NCBI GenBank assembly: GCA_947170265.1
Contig: CAMVSV010000013.1
Span: forward strand, 1 to 64,000
Source: an uncultured Prevotella sp.
Lineage (GTDB): Bacteria; Bacteroidota; Bacteroidia; Bacteroidales; Bacteroidaceae
Direction of reading: 5' to 3'
Length of the DNA stretch: 64,000 nucleotides
The notes beneath the pieces are model-generated. The model was given only the letters and a program-made list of their open reading frames with translations. It did not search any database and was not told where the DNA came from. Within the stretch, counting starts at the first letter, position 1. Every line of letters starts with the position of its first letter. Both the position numbers and the translations under genes were made by a program. Shown piece by piece: positions 36,489 through 44,986 of this stretch.

Positions 36489-36768
36489 TTATCCACATAT
36501 CCAAATTCTGAATTGTAATACTGTTTAATTTTTCAGACGATTTCCGTTTGTGTAAGTTCACTCGGTTGTGTTTTTTATGGTAATGCGATTTAATCATTTC
36601 CTATCTATCATATAGCAGATGACTGTACTCAATGTCATGGGATTGCAAATCATACACAACTCATTGGAATTTTGACACGGCAAAACCACCCTTTTTGAGA
36701 GAATTTTCAATTCCGTGAAACAGTTAACAAATGTGAACGAAAAATATTCTCCGCACAGTGAGAAAACG

Positions 36769-36825
36769 AAAGTGCCACTTTTGCGCTGCGAAAGAGGCTC
36801 TTTTACACGCCAAAAGAGGCTCTTT
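36769..36825. repeat. Array B: three 13-bp palindromes at exact 22-bp period
   Basis: The cores AAAGTG-C-CACTTT (36769), AAAGAG-G-CTCTTT (36791) and AAAGAG-G-CTCTTT (36813) are perfect palindromes around a central base, with 9-base spacers that differ. They share their core family and period with array C at 61239-61295. They lie about 270 bases from the uvrB promoter box and about 290 from the ABC-F box. Confidence 0.9.
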
Positions 36826-37093
36826 TAAAACGCCCTTTCCAAATATCTGACTATCAATGGGTTATCAAGGTGATTTTTTAAGCCTTTCTCGTTCTTTAAA
36901 TGTTAAAGAAAGTGGTAATTATTTTACATTTGTTTATATTTGTTCACATAATGTTTCACGCATATTTTGACGCATTTTCTTATGTCTTTTGATACTCGAA
37001 AAAAGCAGTTTCACTTATCGTGTCAGAAAGCTTATATTTTGTCATGTGCCACAAATAATATTGCCTGTCTTATTCTTTTTCCTCGTTTTTATT

Positions 37094-37101
37094 TACCTTT
37101 G
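37094..37101 (+). promoter_or_regulatory. Promoter -7 box of uvrB
   Basis: TACCTTTG on the plus strand predicts a leader of nearly 100 nt before uvrB. Confidence 0.55.
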
Positions 37102-37201
37102 CACGGCATAATCATAACTTGATGTTATGATGTTGCTCCACAGTCAACAGAGTAGTGTTGCAAAGAACATTGATGTCAGTTGTTCAAGCCTTTGAAAACG
37201 A

Positions 37202-39238
37202 ATGGATTTCAAGATTTCATCAAACTATAAGCCTACGGGTGACCAACCCGAAGCCATACGCCAGCTCACCGACGGGATAGAGCGTGGTGACAAGGCTCAG
37301 GTGTTGTTGGGTGTGACAGGTTCCGGTAAGACCTTCACCATAGCCAATGTCATAGCCAATGTCAATAAGCCCACACTCATTCTCAGCCACAACAAGACCC
37401 TTGCAGCACAGCTTTATCAGGAAATGAAAGGTTTCTTCCCCGAGAATGCTGTGGAATACTATGTGAGCTATTACGACTACTATCAGCCCGAGGCTTATCT
37501 GCCGTCCAGCGATACCTACATAGAGAAAGACCTTGCCATCAACGATGATATCGACAGGCTGCGACTCTCTGCCGTGTCGGCATTGCTCTCCGGTCGCAAG
37601 GACGTTGTCGTGGTGTCGTCGGTGTCGTGTATCTACGGCATGGGTGGTCCCACCACCATGGCGTCAAGCGTGATAAAGCTGAAGAAAGGCGACATCGTAG
37701 ACCGTAATGAGTTTCTTCGCCGACTCGTTGATGCCCTCTATGTGCGCAACGACATTGATTTGCAGCGTGGATGCTTCAGGGTCAAGGGCGATACCGTGGA
37801 CATTGCCATGGCATACAGTGATAATGTGCTCAGGGTGACATGGTGGGATGATGAGATAGACTCCATTGAGGAAGTCGACTCTGTGACCTTTGCCCGGTTG
37901 GCGGGCTTCGACCAGTATGAAATCTATCCTGCCAACCTGTTTGTTACTTCAAAGGAGCAGACGGAGAAAGCCATCCACGACATACAGGACGACCTCGTGA
38001 AGCAGATAGCCTTTTTTACCGAGCAGGGCGACAACATCAAGGCGCAGCGCATCAAGGAACGTGTGGAATACGACATGGAGATGATCAAGGAGCTCGGACA
38101 TTGTTCAGGAATAGAGAACTACTCGCGCTATTTTGACGGCAGGCAAGCCGGTGACCGACCATATTGCCTGTTCGACTTCTTTCCCAAGGACTTCCTGCTC
38201 GTTGTTGACGAGAGTCATGCCAGCATACCGCAACTCAATGCAATGTATGGTGGCGACAGGGCGCGGAAGCGAAATCTCGTGGAATATGGTTTCAGGCTCC
38301 CGGCAGCCTTTGACAACCGTCCGTTGCGCTTTGAAGAATTCCACACACTCATCAACCAAGTCATATATGTGTCGGCAACGCCCGCCGACTATGAGCTGCA
38401 GGAGGCAGAGGGTGTCGTGGTGGAACAAATCATTCGTCCTACCGGTCTGCTTGACCCGGAGATAGAGATACGTCCCAGTGAAAACCAGATTGACGACCTG
38501 CTTGAAGAAATTGTCGTCAGGGCAGAACGAGACGAGCGTGTGCTTGTCACCACCCTCACCAAGCGAATGGCAGAGGAGCTCACCGAGTACCTGCTCAACC
38601 ACGACATCAGGGCAAACTATATCCATAGCGATGTGGCCACACTCGACAGGGTGGAAATAATGAACAATCTCAGAGCCGGACTCTTTGACGTGCTTGTAGG
38701 TGTGAACCTGCTCAGGGAAGGTCTCGATTTGCCGGAAGTGTCGCTCGTGGCAATACTCGATGCCGACAAGGAAGGGTTCCTCAGGAGCCACCGTGCACTC
38801 ACGCAGACTGCCGGACGTGCAGCCCGTAACGTAAACGGAAAAGTGATATTCTATGCTGACAATATCACCGAAAGCATGCAGAAGACAATCGACGAGACCA
38901 TGCGCCGGAGAACCAAGCAGCTGAAATACAATGAAGAGCATGGCATAACTCCTCAACAGATAGTGAAGGCAATAGGAAACTCACTCGCTGCTACAAAACC
39001 ACAGACTCAGGAGCCACACAAAGCAAAAACCGTTTACATGCCAGTTGACAATATCTCCGATGGAGCCTTTGCCGCAGACCCCATCGTTCAACACATGACC
39101 CGCGAGCAGCTGCAAAAGAGCATTGCCAATACCACCGAGCTCATGAAGCAGGCCGCCAAGGAGCTCGACTTCCTGCAAGCTGCTCAGTATCGTGACGAAA
39201 TAATCAGGCTTCAGGAAGAACTTGAAAGGAAAGAGTAG
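37202..39238 (+). CDS. uvrB: Excinuclease ABC subunit B
   Basis: UvrB is the damage-verifying helicase-like subunit of UvrABC nucleotide excision repair. The 678-residue product has Walker A LGVTGSGKTF (about residue 36), the beta-hairpin region YYVSYYDYYQPEAYLP and the DEAH-like VVDESHASIPQ. Helicase C-terminal motifs follow (NLLREGLDLPEVSLVAILDADKEG in two parts, QTAGRAARN). It ends in the UVR domain (about residues 640-675) that contacts UvrC. It is transcribed alone from a long leader; no LexA-like box is evident. uvrA and uvrC are elsewhere. Confidence 0.98.
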   Translation: MDFKISSNYKPTGDQPEAIRQLTDGIERGDKAQVLLGVTGSGKTFTIANVIANVNKPTLILSHNKTLAAQLYQEMKGFFPENAVEYYVSYYDYYQPEAYLPSSDTYIEKDLAINDDIDRLRLSAVSALLSGRKDVVVVSSVSCIYGMGGPTTMASSVIKLKKGDIVDRNEFLRRLVDALYVRNDIDLQRGCFRVKGDTVDIAMAYSDNVLRVTWWDDEIDSIEEVDSVTFARLAGFDQYEIYPANLFVTSKEQTEKAIHDIQDDLVKQIAFFTEQGDNIKAQRIKERVEYDMEMIKELGHCSGIENYSRYFDGRQAGDRPYCLFDFFPKDFLLVVDESHASIPQLNAMYGGDRARKRNLVEYGFRLPAAFDNRPLRFEEFHTLINQVIYVSATPADYELQEAEGVVVEQIIRPTGLLDPEIEIRPSENQIDDLLEEIVVRAERDERVLVTTLTKRMAEELTEYLLNHDIRANYIHSDVATLDRVEIMNNLRAGLFDVLVGVNLLREGLDLPEVSLVAILDADKEGFLRSHRALTQTAGRAARNVNGKVIFYADNITESMQKTIDETMRRRTKQLKYNEEHGITPQQIVKAIGNSLAATKPQTQEPHKAKTVYMPVDNISDGAFAADPIVQHMTREQLQKSIANTTELMKQAAKELDFLQAAQYRDEIIRLQEELERKE

Positions 39239-39323
39239 GGCAGGAAGACACAGAAACACAAACAGCAAAACGTGTTTTGAGTTAAATAATCCTTAAACCT
39301 ACCCACATTATTTATTTATTTAG

Positions 39324-39331
39324 TAATTTTG
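39324..39331 (+). promoter_or_regulatory. Promoter -7 box of the DUF4468 gene
   Basis: TAATTTTG on the plus strand, 26 bases before the ATG at 39358. Confidence 0.6.
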
Positions 39332-39357
39332 CAGAAATTATCATAACATCACCATCT

Positions 39358-40215
39358 ATGAAGATAAAGACAGCAATCGTCATCGCTGCGCTTTGCAGCA
39401 CGATGAACATGGCAGCTCAGACGGAAACCACCACACAGGCACAACGAGTGGCAGAACTGCAGGCAGAGGCAGCTGCCAAGGCTAAGGCGGCACAAGAGGC
39501 GGCATTGGCAGCACAGGAAGCTGCGAGGGCGGCTCAGGAAGCTGCTGACGCAGCAGCACAGGAAGCACAGAAGATGGAACAGCAAGCCCCTGTTGAACCC
39601 TTGCAGGAACCCAAGGAAACCCAGAGTGGCTGGACTGTGGCAAAGGAAAACGTGAAGATAGCTGAAGAGAAGGATAAAGCCGAGACCGAAGCAGCCGAAG
39701 CCAAGATCAATGCCAAGCTTCAGTATCTTGAAGCCGGAGCAGTGCCGGAGGTTGACGGTCGTGTGCAGTGGAAGCACGAACGCGATATTACCGGCATGAC
39801 AGCGCAGCAGATATATGATGCCATGCTCAGTTTTCTGTCGCGCATGACAAAAGAGCCGAACCAGCTGGAGCGAAGCCAAGTGGTGATGGTGAATGAAAAC
39901 GAGCACAAGATTGTTGCTACCTTCCAGGAGTGGCTCACATTCACATCCAATGCCTTGATGCTCGACCGTGCAAAGTTCAACTACATTCTTCAGGTCAACT
40001 GTTCCGACGGTCATCTTGAAGTGCTGCTTGACCACGTTCAGTACCAGTATGGCACAGGTAAGGATGCACAGAACTACAAGGCCGAAGAATGGATTACCGA
40101 CAAGTATGCCGTGAACAAGAAACATACACGCATGTTTCCCATCTCCGGTAAATTCCGCAGAAAGACCATCGACCGCAAAAACGAGATATTCAACAATATA
40201 GACAAAGCGTTTTGA
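39358..40215 (+). CDS. Secreted protein with Ala-rich coiled coil and DUF4468-like domain
   Basis: The 285-residue product begins with a signal peptide (MKIKTAIVIAALCSTMNMAAQ). Residues about 28-80 are an Ala/Glu/Gln-rich helix with repeated AAQEAA units, a TolA-like coiled coil. From about residue 125 comes a beta-rich domain resembling the Bacteroidetes DUF4468 domain (VQWKHERDITGMTAQQIYDAM, NENEHKIVATFQEWL). The likely place is the periplasm. A small membrane protein and a Porin_10 protein follow closely on the same strand, which suggests an envelope-related operon. No enzymatic motif is seen. Confidence 0.75.
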   Translation: MKIKTAIVIAALCSTMNMAAQTETTTQAQRVAELQAEAAAKAKAAQEAALAAQEAARAAQEAADAAAQEAQKMEQQAPVEPLQEPKETQSGWTVAKENVKIAEEKDKAETEAAEAKINAKLQYLEAGAVPEVDGRVQWKHERDITGMTAQQIYDAMLSFLSRMTKEPNQLERSQVVMVNENEHKIVATFQEWLTFTSNALMLDRAKFNYILQVNCSDGHLEVLLDHVQYQYGTGKDAQNYKAEEWITDKYAVNKKHTRMFPISGKFRRKTIDRKNEIFNNIDKAF

Positions 40216-40238
40216 AAGCGCATGCAAATGCTTTAGAC

Positions 40239-40475
40239 ATGGATTTATCAAATCAGAATACAACGGCTGAAAGAAGAACCCGTATCCACAGAAAAGAAGA
40301 TAACAACAAAGACAACTTCCTGCAACTCCGGCAGTGGCTCAACATAATATTCATGCTCGGAGCTGTAGCGGGAGTGGCTGTATATTTCTTCGGTGACGAA
40401 ACCGTAGGCACCATAATAATACTCGTAGCCATGGCATTCAAGATTGTGGAATGTGGACTGAGAATGGTGTTTTAA
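40239..40475 (+). CDS. Small membrane protein of unknown function
   Basis: The product is 78 residues from the ATG at 40239 (MDLSNQNTTAERRTRIH). A longer frame from a TTG at 40212 would overlap the preceding stop. The N-terminal half is polar and basic; the C-terminal half has two membrane helices (LNIIFMLGAVAGVAVYFFG and TVGTIIILVAMAFKIVECGL). It lies between the DUF4468 gene (23-base gap) and the porin gene (20-base gap) and is likely co-transcribed with both. Confidence 0.7.
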   Translation: MDLSNQNTTAERRTRIHRKEDNNKDNFLQLRQWLNIIFMLGAVAGVAVYFFGDETVGTIIILVAMAFKIVECGLRMVF

Positions 40476-40495
40476 TCAACTACAGGATGACAATA

Positions 40496-42856
40496 ATGAA
40501 AAGATTAAACAACCTATGCAGCGTGATGGTATTCGTCGTGACAATGCTTGCGTTGCCGGCTGTTGCCGTGGCACAAACATTCGGAGATGACCCCGACGAT
40601 GCCTTTACCAACGACATGTATAGGAAAGACAAAAACTTTGGACGTTCAGACAGTATACAAAGCCAGCACAAGGAAATACCCAAGGGACTGAAGGTGTGGA
40701 CCATAGACCCGATTTTCGGCGACAGGACTGAAGCCGAACCCGACACCATTGCCCACATGTTCATGAACAACCATTTCACCACTGGACTGAGAAGTGAGTA
40801 CAACACTCTGGGAAACCTCGGCTCACCCCGTATAAACAGAATTTTCATAGACCGTAGCGACATAGACAATTTCATGTTTATCTCGCCCTATGACTTCTTT
40901 CTGACCAAACCGGAAGATTTCCACTTCACCAACACACTGTCTCCCATAACAAACCTTACCTATAACTCATGTGGCAACCGCACAAACGGAGAAGATTATT
41001 TCAAGGCTCTCTTTGCTGTGAATGCTGGCAAACGGATAGGTCTTGGCATGCAGTTCAATTATCTGTATGGGCGTGGTTACTATTCTAACCAAAGCACATC
41101 GCATTTCAACTATACCATCTATGGCTCATATCTCGGAGACAGATACCAGGCACACCTCATAATGTCGACAAACCATCAGAAAGTGTTTGAAAACGGTGGT
41201 ATAGCCAATGATGAATATATCACCCATCCCGAGAAATTCAACGATTCGTATACCGAAGACGAGATACCTGTTACATTGCAGCAGACATGGAACAGGAACG
41301 ATAATCAGCACATCTTCTTCAACCATCGCTACAGTCTGGGCTTCAACCGTAAGGTGCCCATGACTGAAGACGAGATTGCAGCAAGGAAGTTTGCCATGCG
41401 TTCGCAGAAAGAAAACGCTGCAGCCGAAGCTAAACGCAAGGCTCGGGAAAGAGCACGGCGCAATGGTGATGAGTTTGATGAGAGTGAATATGACCGTGAA
41501 CAGTCTTCGTCAGGTCGTCCCGATGATGCACGGATAGCCGACACATCGCTGCAACCCATTGCCGTCGATGCCGATACGACACGCATCTTTGTTGACAGTC
41601 AGGAAAAAGCCGACAGTCTGCTCGCCATTGAAGCAAAGGAAAAAGAAGCTCAGGAGTGGATGAAGGACGAGTATGTACCGGTGACCAGTTTCATACATAC
41701 TGCCACCTTCGACAACTACAAACGCATTTTCCAAGCCAACGACACCCCCGATGGATATTATCTCAACGACTATTATGACGAGTCCCTGCAAACCAGCGAC
41801 TCAATATATGACAAGACAAAGCACTGGGAGCTTAGGAACACTCTCGCCGTGGCTTTGCTCGAGGGATTTAACAAATGGGCAAAAGCTGGCTTGAAAGCTT
41901 TTACTACCTATGAGTTGCGTCATTATACACTGCCTAACGACGACCTTACCATAGGCAGCTACAATGAGAAGACGCTCTATGTGGGCGGACAGCTGAACAA
42001 GACGCAGGGCTCAGTGCTCCACTATAATGTCACAGGTACGGTAGGAGTGATGGGTGACAGCAACGGTGAAGTGACCGTTGATGCCGATGCCGACGTGAAT
42101 TTCCGTCTGTTGGGCGATACCGTACAACTCGCAGCCAAGGCGTTCTTCCACAGTACGTCACCCACCTACTATTTCACGAAGTACAACTCACGCCATCTGA
42201 AATGGGACATCGACTTTGACAATACCGTACATTCACGCATTGAAGGCATCTTCTCGCTCAACCGCACACGCACTCAGCTGCGCGTAGGCTTTGACGAGAT
42301 AAAGAACTATACATATTTTGCACAGTCATACGACCTGCAGGCAAACGGCACCAACTATCAGAGACTCAACAATACAGTGGCACCCATTCAGGAAAACAGC
42401 CCAATAAGCCTGCTTACCCTGCAACTCAAGCAAGACTTTACTCTTGGAATGTTTAACTGGGAAAACGTGATTACATATCAAAGCTCGTCAAACAACAATG
42501 CCCTCCCCGTGCCGAAGCTCAATATCTACAGTAACCTATACATAAAGTTCAAGATTGCAAGAGTGCTGAAATGTGACCTCGGTGCAGATGTGAGATACTT
42601 CACCAAGTATTATGCACCGGACTATAGTCCAGCACTCGGACAGTTCACCACACAGGCCTCTGAAGACAACCGCGTGAAGGTGGGTAACTATCCCATTGTT
42701 AATGTCTATGCCAACTTCTTCCTGAAGCACACCCGTTTCTTCGTGATGCTCAGTCATGTGAACTATACCGAAGGAGGAAAATATTTCTTTACTCCTCACT
42801 ATCCGCTCAACCAACGAGTGTTCCGTTTCGGACTGAGCTGGAATTTCTTCAACTAA
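40496..42856 (+). CDS. Putative outer-membrane porin (Porin_10 family)
   Basis: This 786-residue protein has a signal peptide (MKRLNNLCSVMVFVVTMLALPAVAVAQ). The N-terminal region resembles the Bacteroidetes putative porin family (WTIDPIFGDRTEAEPDTI, HNLGN-like YNTLGNLGSPRINRIF). The rest is a beta-barrel with aromatic-alternating strands and a C-terminal FRFGLSWNFFN, ending in Phe-Asn rather than Phe. A highly charged insert of about 110 residues (about 285-398, Lys/Arg/Glu-rich then acidic) interrupts the barrel and would form a large loop or plug. I start at 40496 because the frame upstream overlaps the previous gene and this ATG opens the signal peptide. Confidence 0.85.
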   Translation: MKRLNNLCSVMVFVVTMLALPAVAVAQTFGDDPDDAFTNDMYRKDKNFGRSDSIQSQHKEIPKGLKVWTIDPIFGDRTEAEPDTIAHMFMNNHFTTGLRSEYNTLGNLGSPRINRIFIDRSDIDNFMFISPYDFFLTKPEDFHFTNTLSPITNLTYNSCGNRTNGEDYFKALFAVNAGKRIGLGMQFNYLYGRGYYSNQSTSHFNYTIYGSYLGDRYQAHLIMSTNHQKVFENGGIANDEYITHPEKFNDSYTEDEIPVTLQQTWNRNDNQHIFFNHRYSLGFNRKVPMTEDEIAARKFAMRSQKENAAAEAKRKARERARRNGDEFDESEYDREQSSSGRPDDARIADTSLQPIAVDADTTRIFVDSQEKADSLLAIEAKEKEAQEWMKDEYVPVTSFIHTATFDNYKRIFQANDTPDGYYLNDYYDESLQTSDSIYDKTKHWELRNTLAVALLEGFNKWAKAGLKAFTTYELRHYTLPNDDLTIGSYNEKTLYVGGQLNKTQGSVLHYNVTGTVGVMGDSNGEVTVDADADVNFRLLGDTVQLAAKAFFHSTSPTYYFTKYNSRHLKWDIDFDNTVHSRIEGIFSLNRTRTQLRVGFDEIKNYTYFAQSYDLQANGTNYQRLNNTVAPIQENSPISLLTLQLKQDFTLGMFNWENVITYQSSSNNNALPVPKLNIYSNLYIKFKIARVLKCDLGADVRYFTKYYAPDYSPALGQFTTQASEDNRVKVGNYPIVNVYANFFLKHTRFFVMLSHVNYTEGGKYFFTPHYPLNQRVFRFGLSWNFFN

Positions 42857-42879
42857 GCAAGCAACATACATACAGCATT

Positions 42880-42926
42880 ATCCCCCATATTGCCACAGAG
42901 TAGCAGGTCGTGGCAGTATGGGGGAT
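42880..42926. terminator. Bidirectional terminator between the porin gene and menA
   Basis: A 17-bp stem (arms 42880-42896 and 42910-42926) with one G-U pair and a 13-base loop, placed between the ends of convergent genes. Confidence 0.75.
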
Positions 42927-42956
42927 ATGATATGAAAATGTATGGTATTACGATTT

Positions 42957-43880
42957 TCAGCTGATGATATATAGGTCAAGGATAACGCCGATGGAGAACA
43001 GTAATCCATAGACAAACATGTTACGGGCGTTTTCAGCCAGAATGCCGTTGAGTGCTTTTCCTCGTTTTATTCTCACCATCTTGCGGAAGGTGCGTCCGTG
43101 GAGCATAAGGTAGAACATAGGAAGGAAGAAGGTGAACGGCTGGCTGCGGAAAAAGAATACCAGTCCCATGTGGAATGCCATTAAGCCCAGTGCCATGAAC
43201 AACACCTCGGTGGCACGTTCGCCTATGAGCACCACCAATGTGCGCTTACCCACTCTCCTGTCGTTGTCACGGTCGCGATAGTTGTTAACGATCAGAAGGG
43301 TATCGATGACCATTCCACATGCCAGCGATGAGAGTATCACCTCTTTGGTGAGTGTATGGGCTTGCAGGTAGAATGTAGCGCATACAGGTACCACACCAAA
43401 GAACAACAACACCAGAATGTCGCCCAGTCCTATATACGATAGCAGCAAGGTGTAGAGAAAGCAGGCAGCAACGCATGCCACACCTATATAAATCATCGGT
43501 ATGCCACCATAAATCACCAATGGCATGCCTATTCCACAGGCAACAATGGTGGTCATGGCAATGGCCCACAGCATGGCACGGGGAGTGACCCACCCTTGTG
43601 AGCATGCACGCCGTGGTCCCAGTCTGTGCTCGTCGTCGGTGCCCTTGCGCCAGTCGAAATAGTCATTCACGAAGTTGGCATCAATCTGCATTACAAAAGC
43701 AAACAGCACGCACAGCACAGCTGGGATGATGTTGAAAGACACACCTTCCATTCTTTCGGTATACGACCATGCCAGAGACAAGCCCATCATTACCGGTACC
43801 GCTGCTCCTGACAGCGTTTGCGGACGGGCAGCAAGCCACCATGCCCTCGCGCTGTTGAGTTTTACTTTTCCTTTTTCCAT
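42957..43880 (-). CDS. menA: 1,4-dihydroxy-2-naphthoate polyprenyltransferase
   Basis: MenA attaches the polyprenyl tail in menaquinone synthesis. The 307-residue inner-membrane UbiA-family protein has about eight helices and both Asp-rich motifs: DANFVNDYFDWRKGTD (about residues 68-83) and NNYRDRDNDRRVGKRTL (about 203-219). The start region, AWWLAARPQTLSGAAVPV, is typical of MenA rather than UbiA. Its promoter box TAACTTTG ends only 7 bases before the ATG, predicting a leaderless mRNA. No other men gene is nearby. Confidence 0.94.
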   Translation of the reverse strand: MEKGKVKLNSARAWWLAARPQTLSGAAVPVMMGLSLAWSYTERMEGVSFNIIPAVLCVLFAFVMQIDANFVNDYFDWRKGTDDEHRLGPRRACSQGWVTPRAMLWAIAMTTIVACGIGMPLVIYGGIPMIYIGVACVAACFLYTLLLSYIGLGDILVLLFFGVVPVCATFYLQAHTLTKEVILSSLACGMVIDTLLIVNNYRDRDNDRRVGKRTLVVLIGERATEVLFMALGLMAFHMGLVFFFRSQPFTFFLPMFYLMLHGRTFRKMVRIKRGKALNGILAENARNMFVYGLLFSIGVILDLYIIS

Positions 43881-43887
43881 TGTGGCG

Positions 43888-43895
43888 CAAAGTTA
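43888..43895 (-). promoter_or_regulatory. Promoter -7 box of menA
   Basis: TAACTTTG on the minus strand, 7 bases from the ATG. Confidence 0.6.
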
Positions 43896-44029
43896 CTGTT
43901 TTTTTCCGACAGCATGAAACATTGGTAGCCATAATTCCAAAGTATGCCTTACGCACAACATGACTCTGATGTACTGGGTATATTTGTTTGAAAGCCCTAT
44001 GATTGTTTGCATAGTTTGCAATCTTTGAT

Positions 44030-44037
44030 TATCTTTG
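44030..44037 (+). promoter_or_regulatory. Promoter -7 box of the HD-domain gene
   Basis: TATCTTTG on the plus strand, 22 bases before the ATG at 44060. Confidence 0.6.
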
Positions 44038-44059
44038 CAAGTAAGATAATCTGTCAACA

Positions 44060-44704
44060 ATGAACGGAAACAACGTTAGTCTGGATTTGATGGAATTTGT
44101 GGAGACACAAATTCTTCCGCGCTATGCCGCTTTTGACAAAGCCCACAACTTGTCGCATGCAACGAGTGTGGTGAGATGTTCCTTGGAGATTGCCAGAAAG
44201 ATGGGAGCTGACATTGATATGTCTTATGTCATTGCTGCCTATCATGATCTCGGACTCGAAGGACCCAGAGCCATTCATCATCTCACAAGTGGAAAAATAC
44301 TTGCTGCTGATGTCAGGCTGCGCCGATGGTTCACGCCCGAACAGATTAGAATAATGAAGGAAGCAGTGGAAGACCATCGTGCATCGGCATCTCATGCGCC
44401 ACGAAGCATTTATGGAAAGATTGTAGCTGAGGCTGACCGTGACCTTGAACCTGAGAGCGTTTTTCGCAGAACGGTGCAATTCGGGCTGACCCATTATCCT
44501 GAGAAAAGCAAAGAAGAGCATTGGCAGAGGTTTCTCGAACACATGAAAAGCAAGTATTCTGCCTCCGGGTACATTAAGCTATGGCTACCCAATTCGCCTA
44601 ATGCCGACAAACTGAAAACCATACGCAACACTATTGAGCAGGAAGATGAGCTGCGGAGGTGGTTCAACCAGATTTTTGACGAAGAGACAAACCGGCAAGA
44701 CTGA
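44060..44704 (+). CDS. HD-domain phosphohydrolase
   Basis: The 214-residue product has an HD domain: first His in HNLSHATSVVR, the His-Asp pair in AAYHDLGL, then EDHRASASHAPRS and the final Asp in VAEADRDLEPE. The region resembles small bacterial HD hydrolases of unknown nucleotide substrate. It has no membrane or signal segment. It is transcribed alone, with a promoter box 22 bases upstream and a strong bidirectional terminator downstream. It is not closely similar to the HD protein at 17373-17915. Confidence 0.85.
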   Translation: MNGNNVSLDLMEFVETQILPRYAAFDKAHNLSHATSVVRCSLEIARKMGADIDMSYVIAAYHDLGLEGPRAIHHLTSGKILAADVRLRRWFTPEQIRIMKEAVEDHRASASHAPRSIYGKIVAEADRDLEPESVFRRTVQFGLTHYPEKSKEEHWQRFLEHMKSKYSASGYIKLWLPNSPNADKLKTIRNTIEQEDELRRWFNQIFDEETNRQD

Positions 44705-44726
44705 ACATTAACCAGCATGACAAAAA

Positions 44727-44770
44727 AACAGCCGGCAGCATGTGACAATAATGGCATGCTGCCGGTTGTT
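44727..44770. terminator. Bidirectional terminator
   Basis: A 16-bp GC-rich stem (arms 44727-44742 and 44755-44770) with one G-U pair and A/T runs on the flanks. It separates the HD gene from the convergent small membrane protein gene. Confidence 0.85.
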
Positions 44771-44782
44771 TGGTTATATATT

Positions 44783-44938
44783 CTAAAATAGTCTGAGAAT
44801 GATGGCTGCTCCTATAAAGATGGCTAACAGTATTATTGTGATTACTGTGCGCATGAGGCAGCCTGCCATTTTCTTTAGGAGCAAGACACCTGCAATTATC
44901 AATACGAGCAGTGCTATAAACAGTTCAAAATTCTCCAT
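44783..44938 (-). CDS. 51-residue membrane protein of unknown function
   Basis: The minus-strand frame from ATG 44936-44938 to TAG 44783-44785 encodes 51 residues with two hydrophobic helices, FELFIALLVLIIAGVLLL and TVITIILLAIFIGAAIIL, joined by a short basic loop (KKMAGCLMR). It begins 48 bases after the rluA stop on the same strand and is followed directly by a strong terminator, so it sits in a complete gene position. The dense hydrophobic pattern is unlikely by chance. No family is recognised. Confidence 0.7.
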   Translation of the reverse strand: MENFELFIALLVLIIAGVLLLKKMAGCLMRTVITIILLAIFIGAAIILRLF

Positions 44939-44986
44939 ATTGGTGATTTCCTTTGTTGGTATGTCAGATAAGTCTCTGCCAAAGTC

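Noticed and set aside
36769..36825. Array B as a factor-independent terminator or a LexA operator for uvrB
   Set aside because: The 6-bp stems are too short to terminate, they lie about 270 bases upstream of the uvrB promoter, and there are three phased copies instead of one site.
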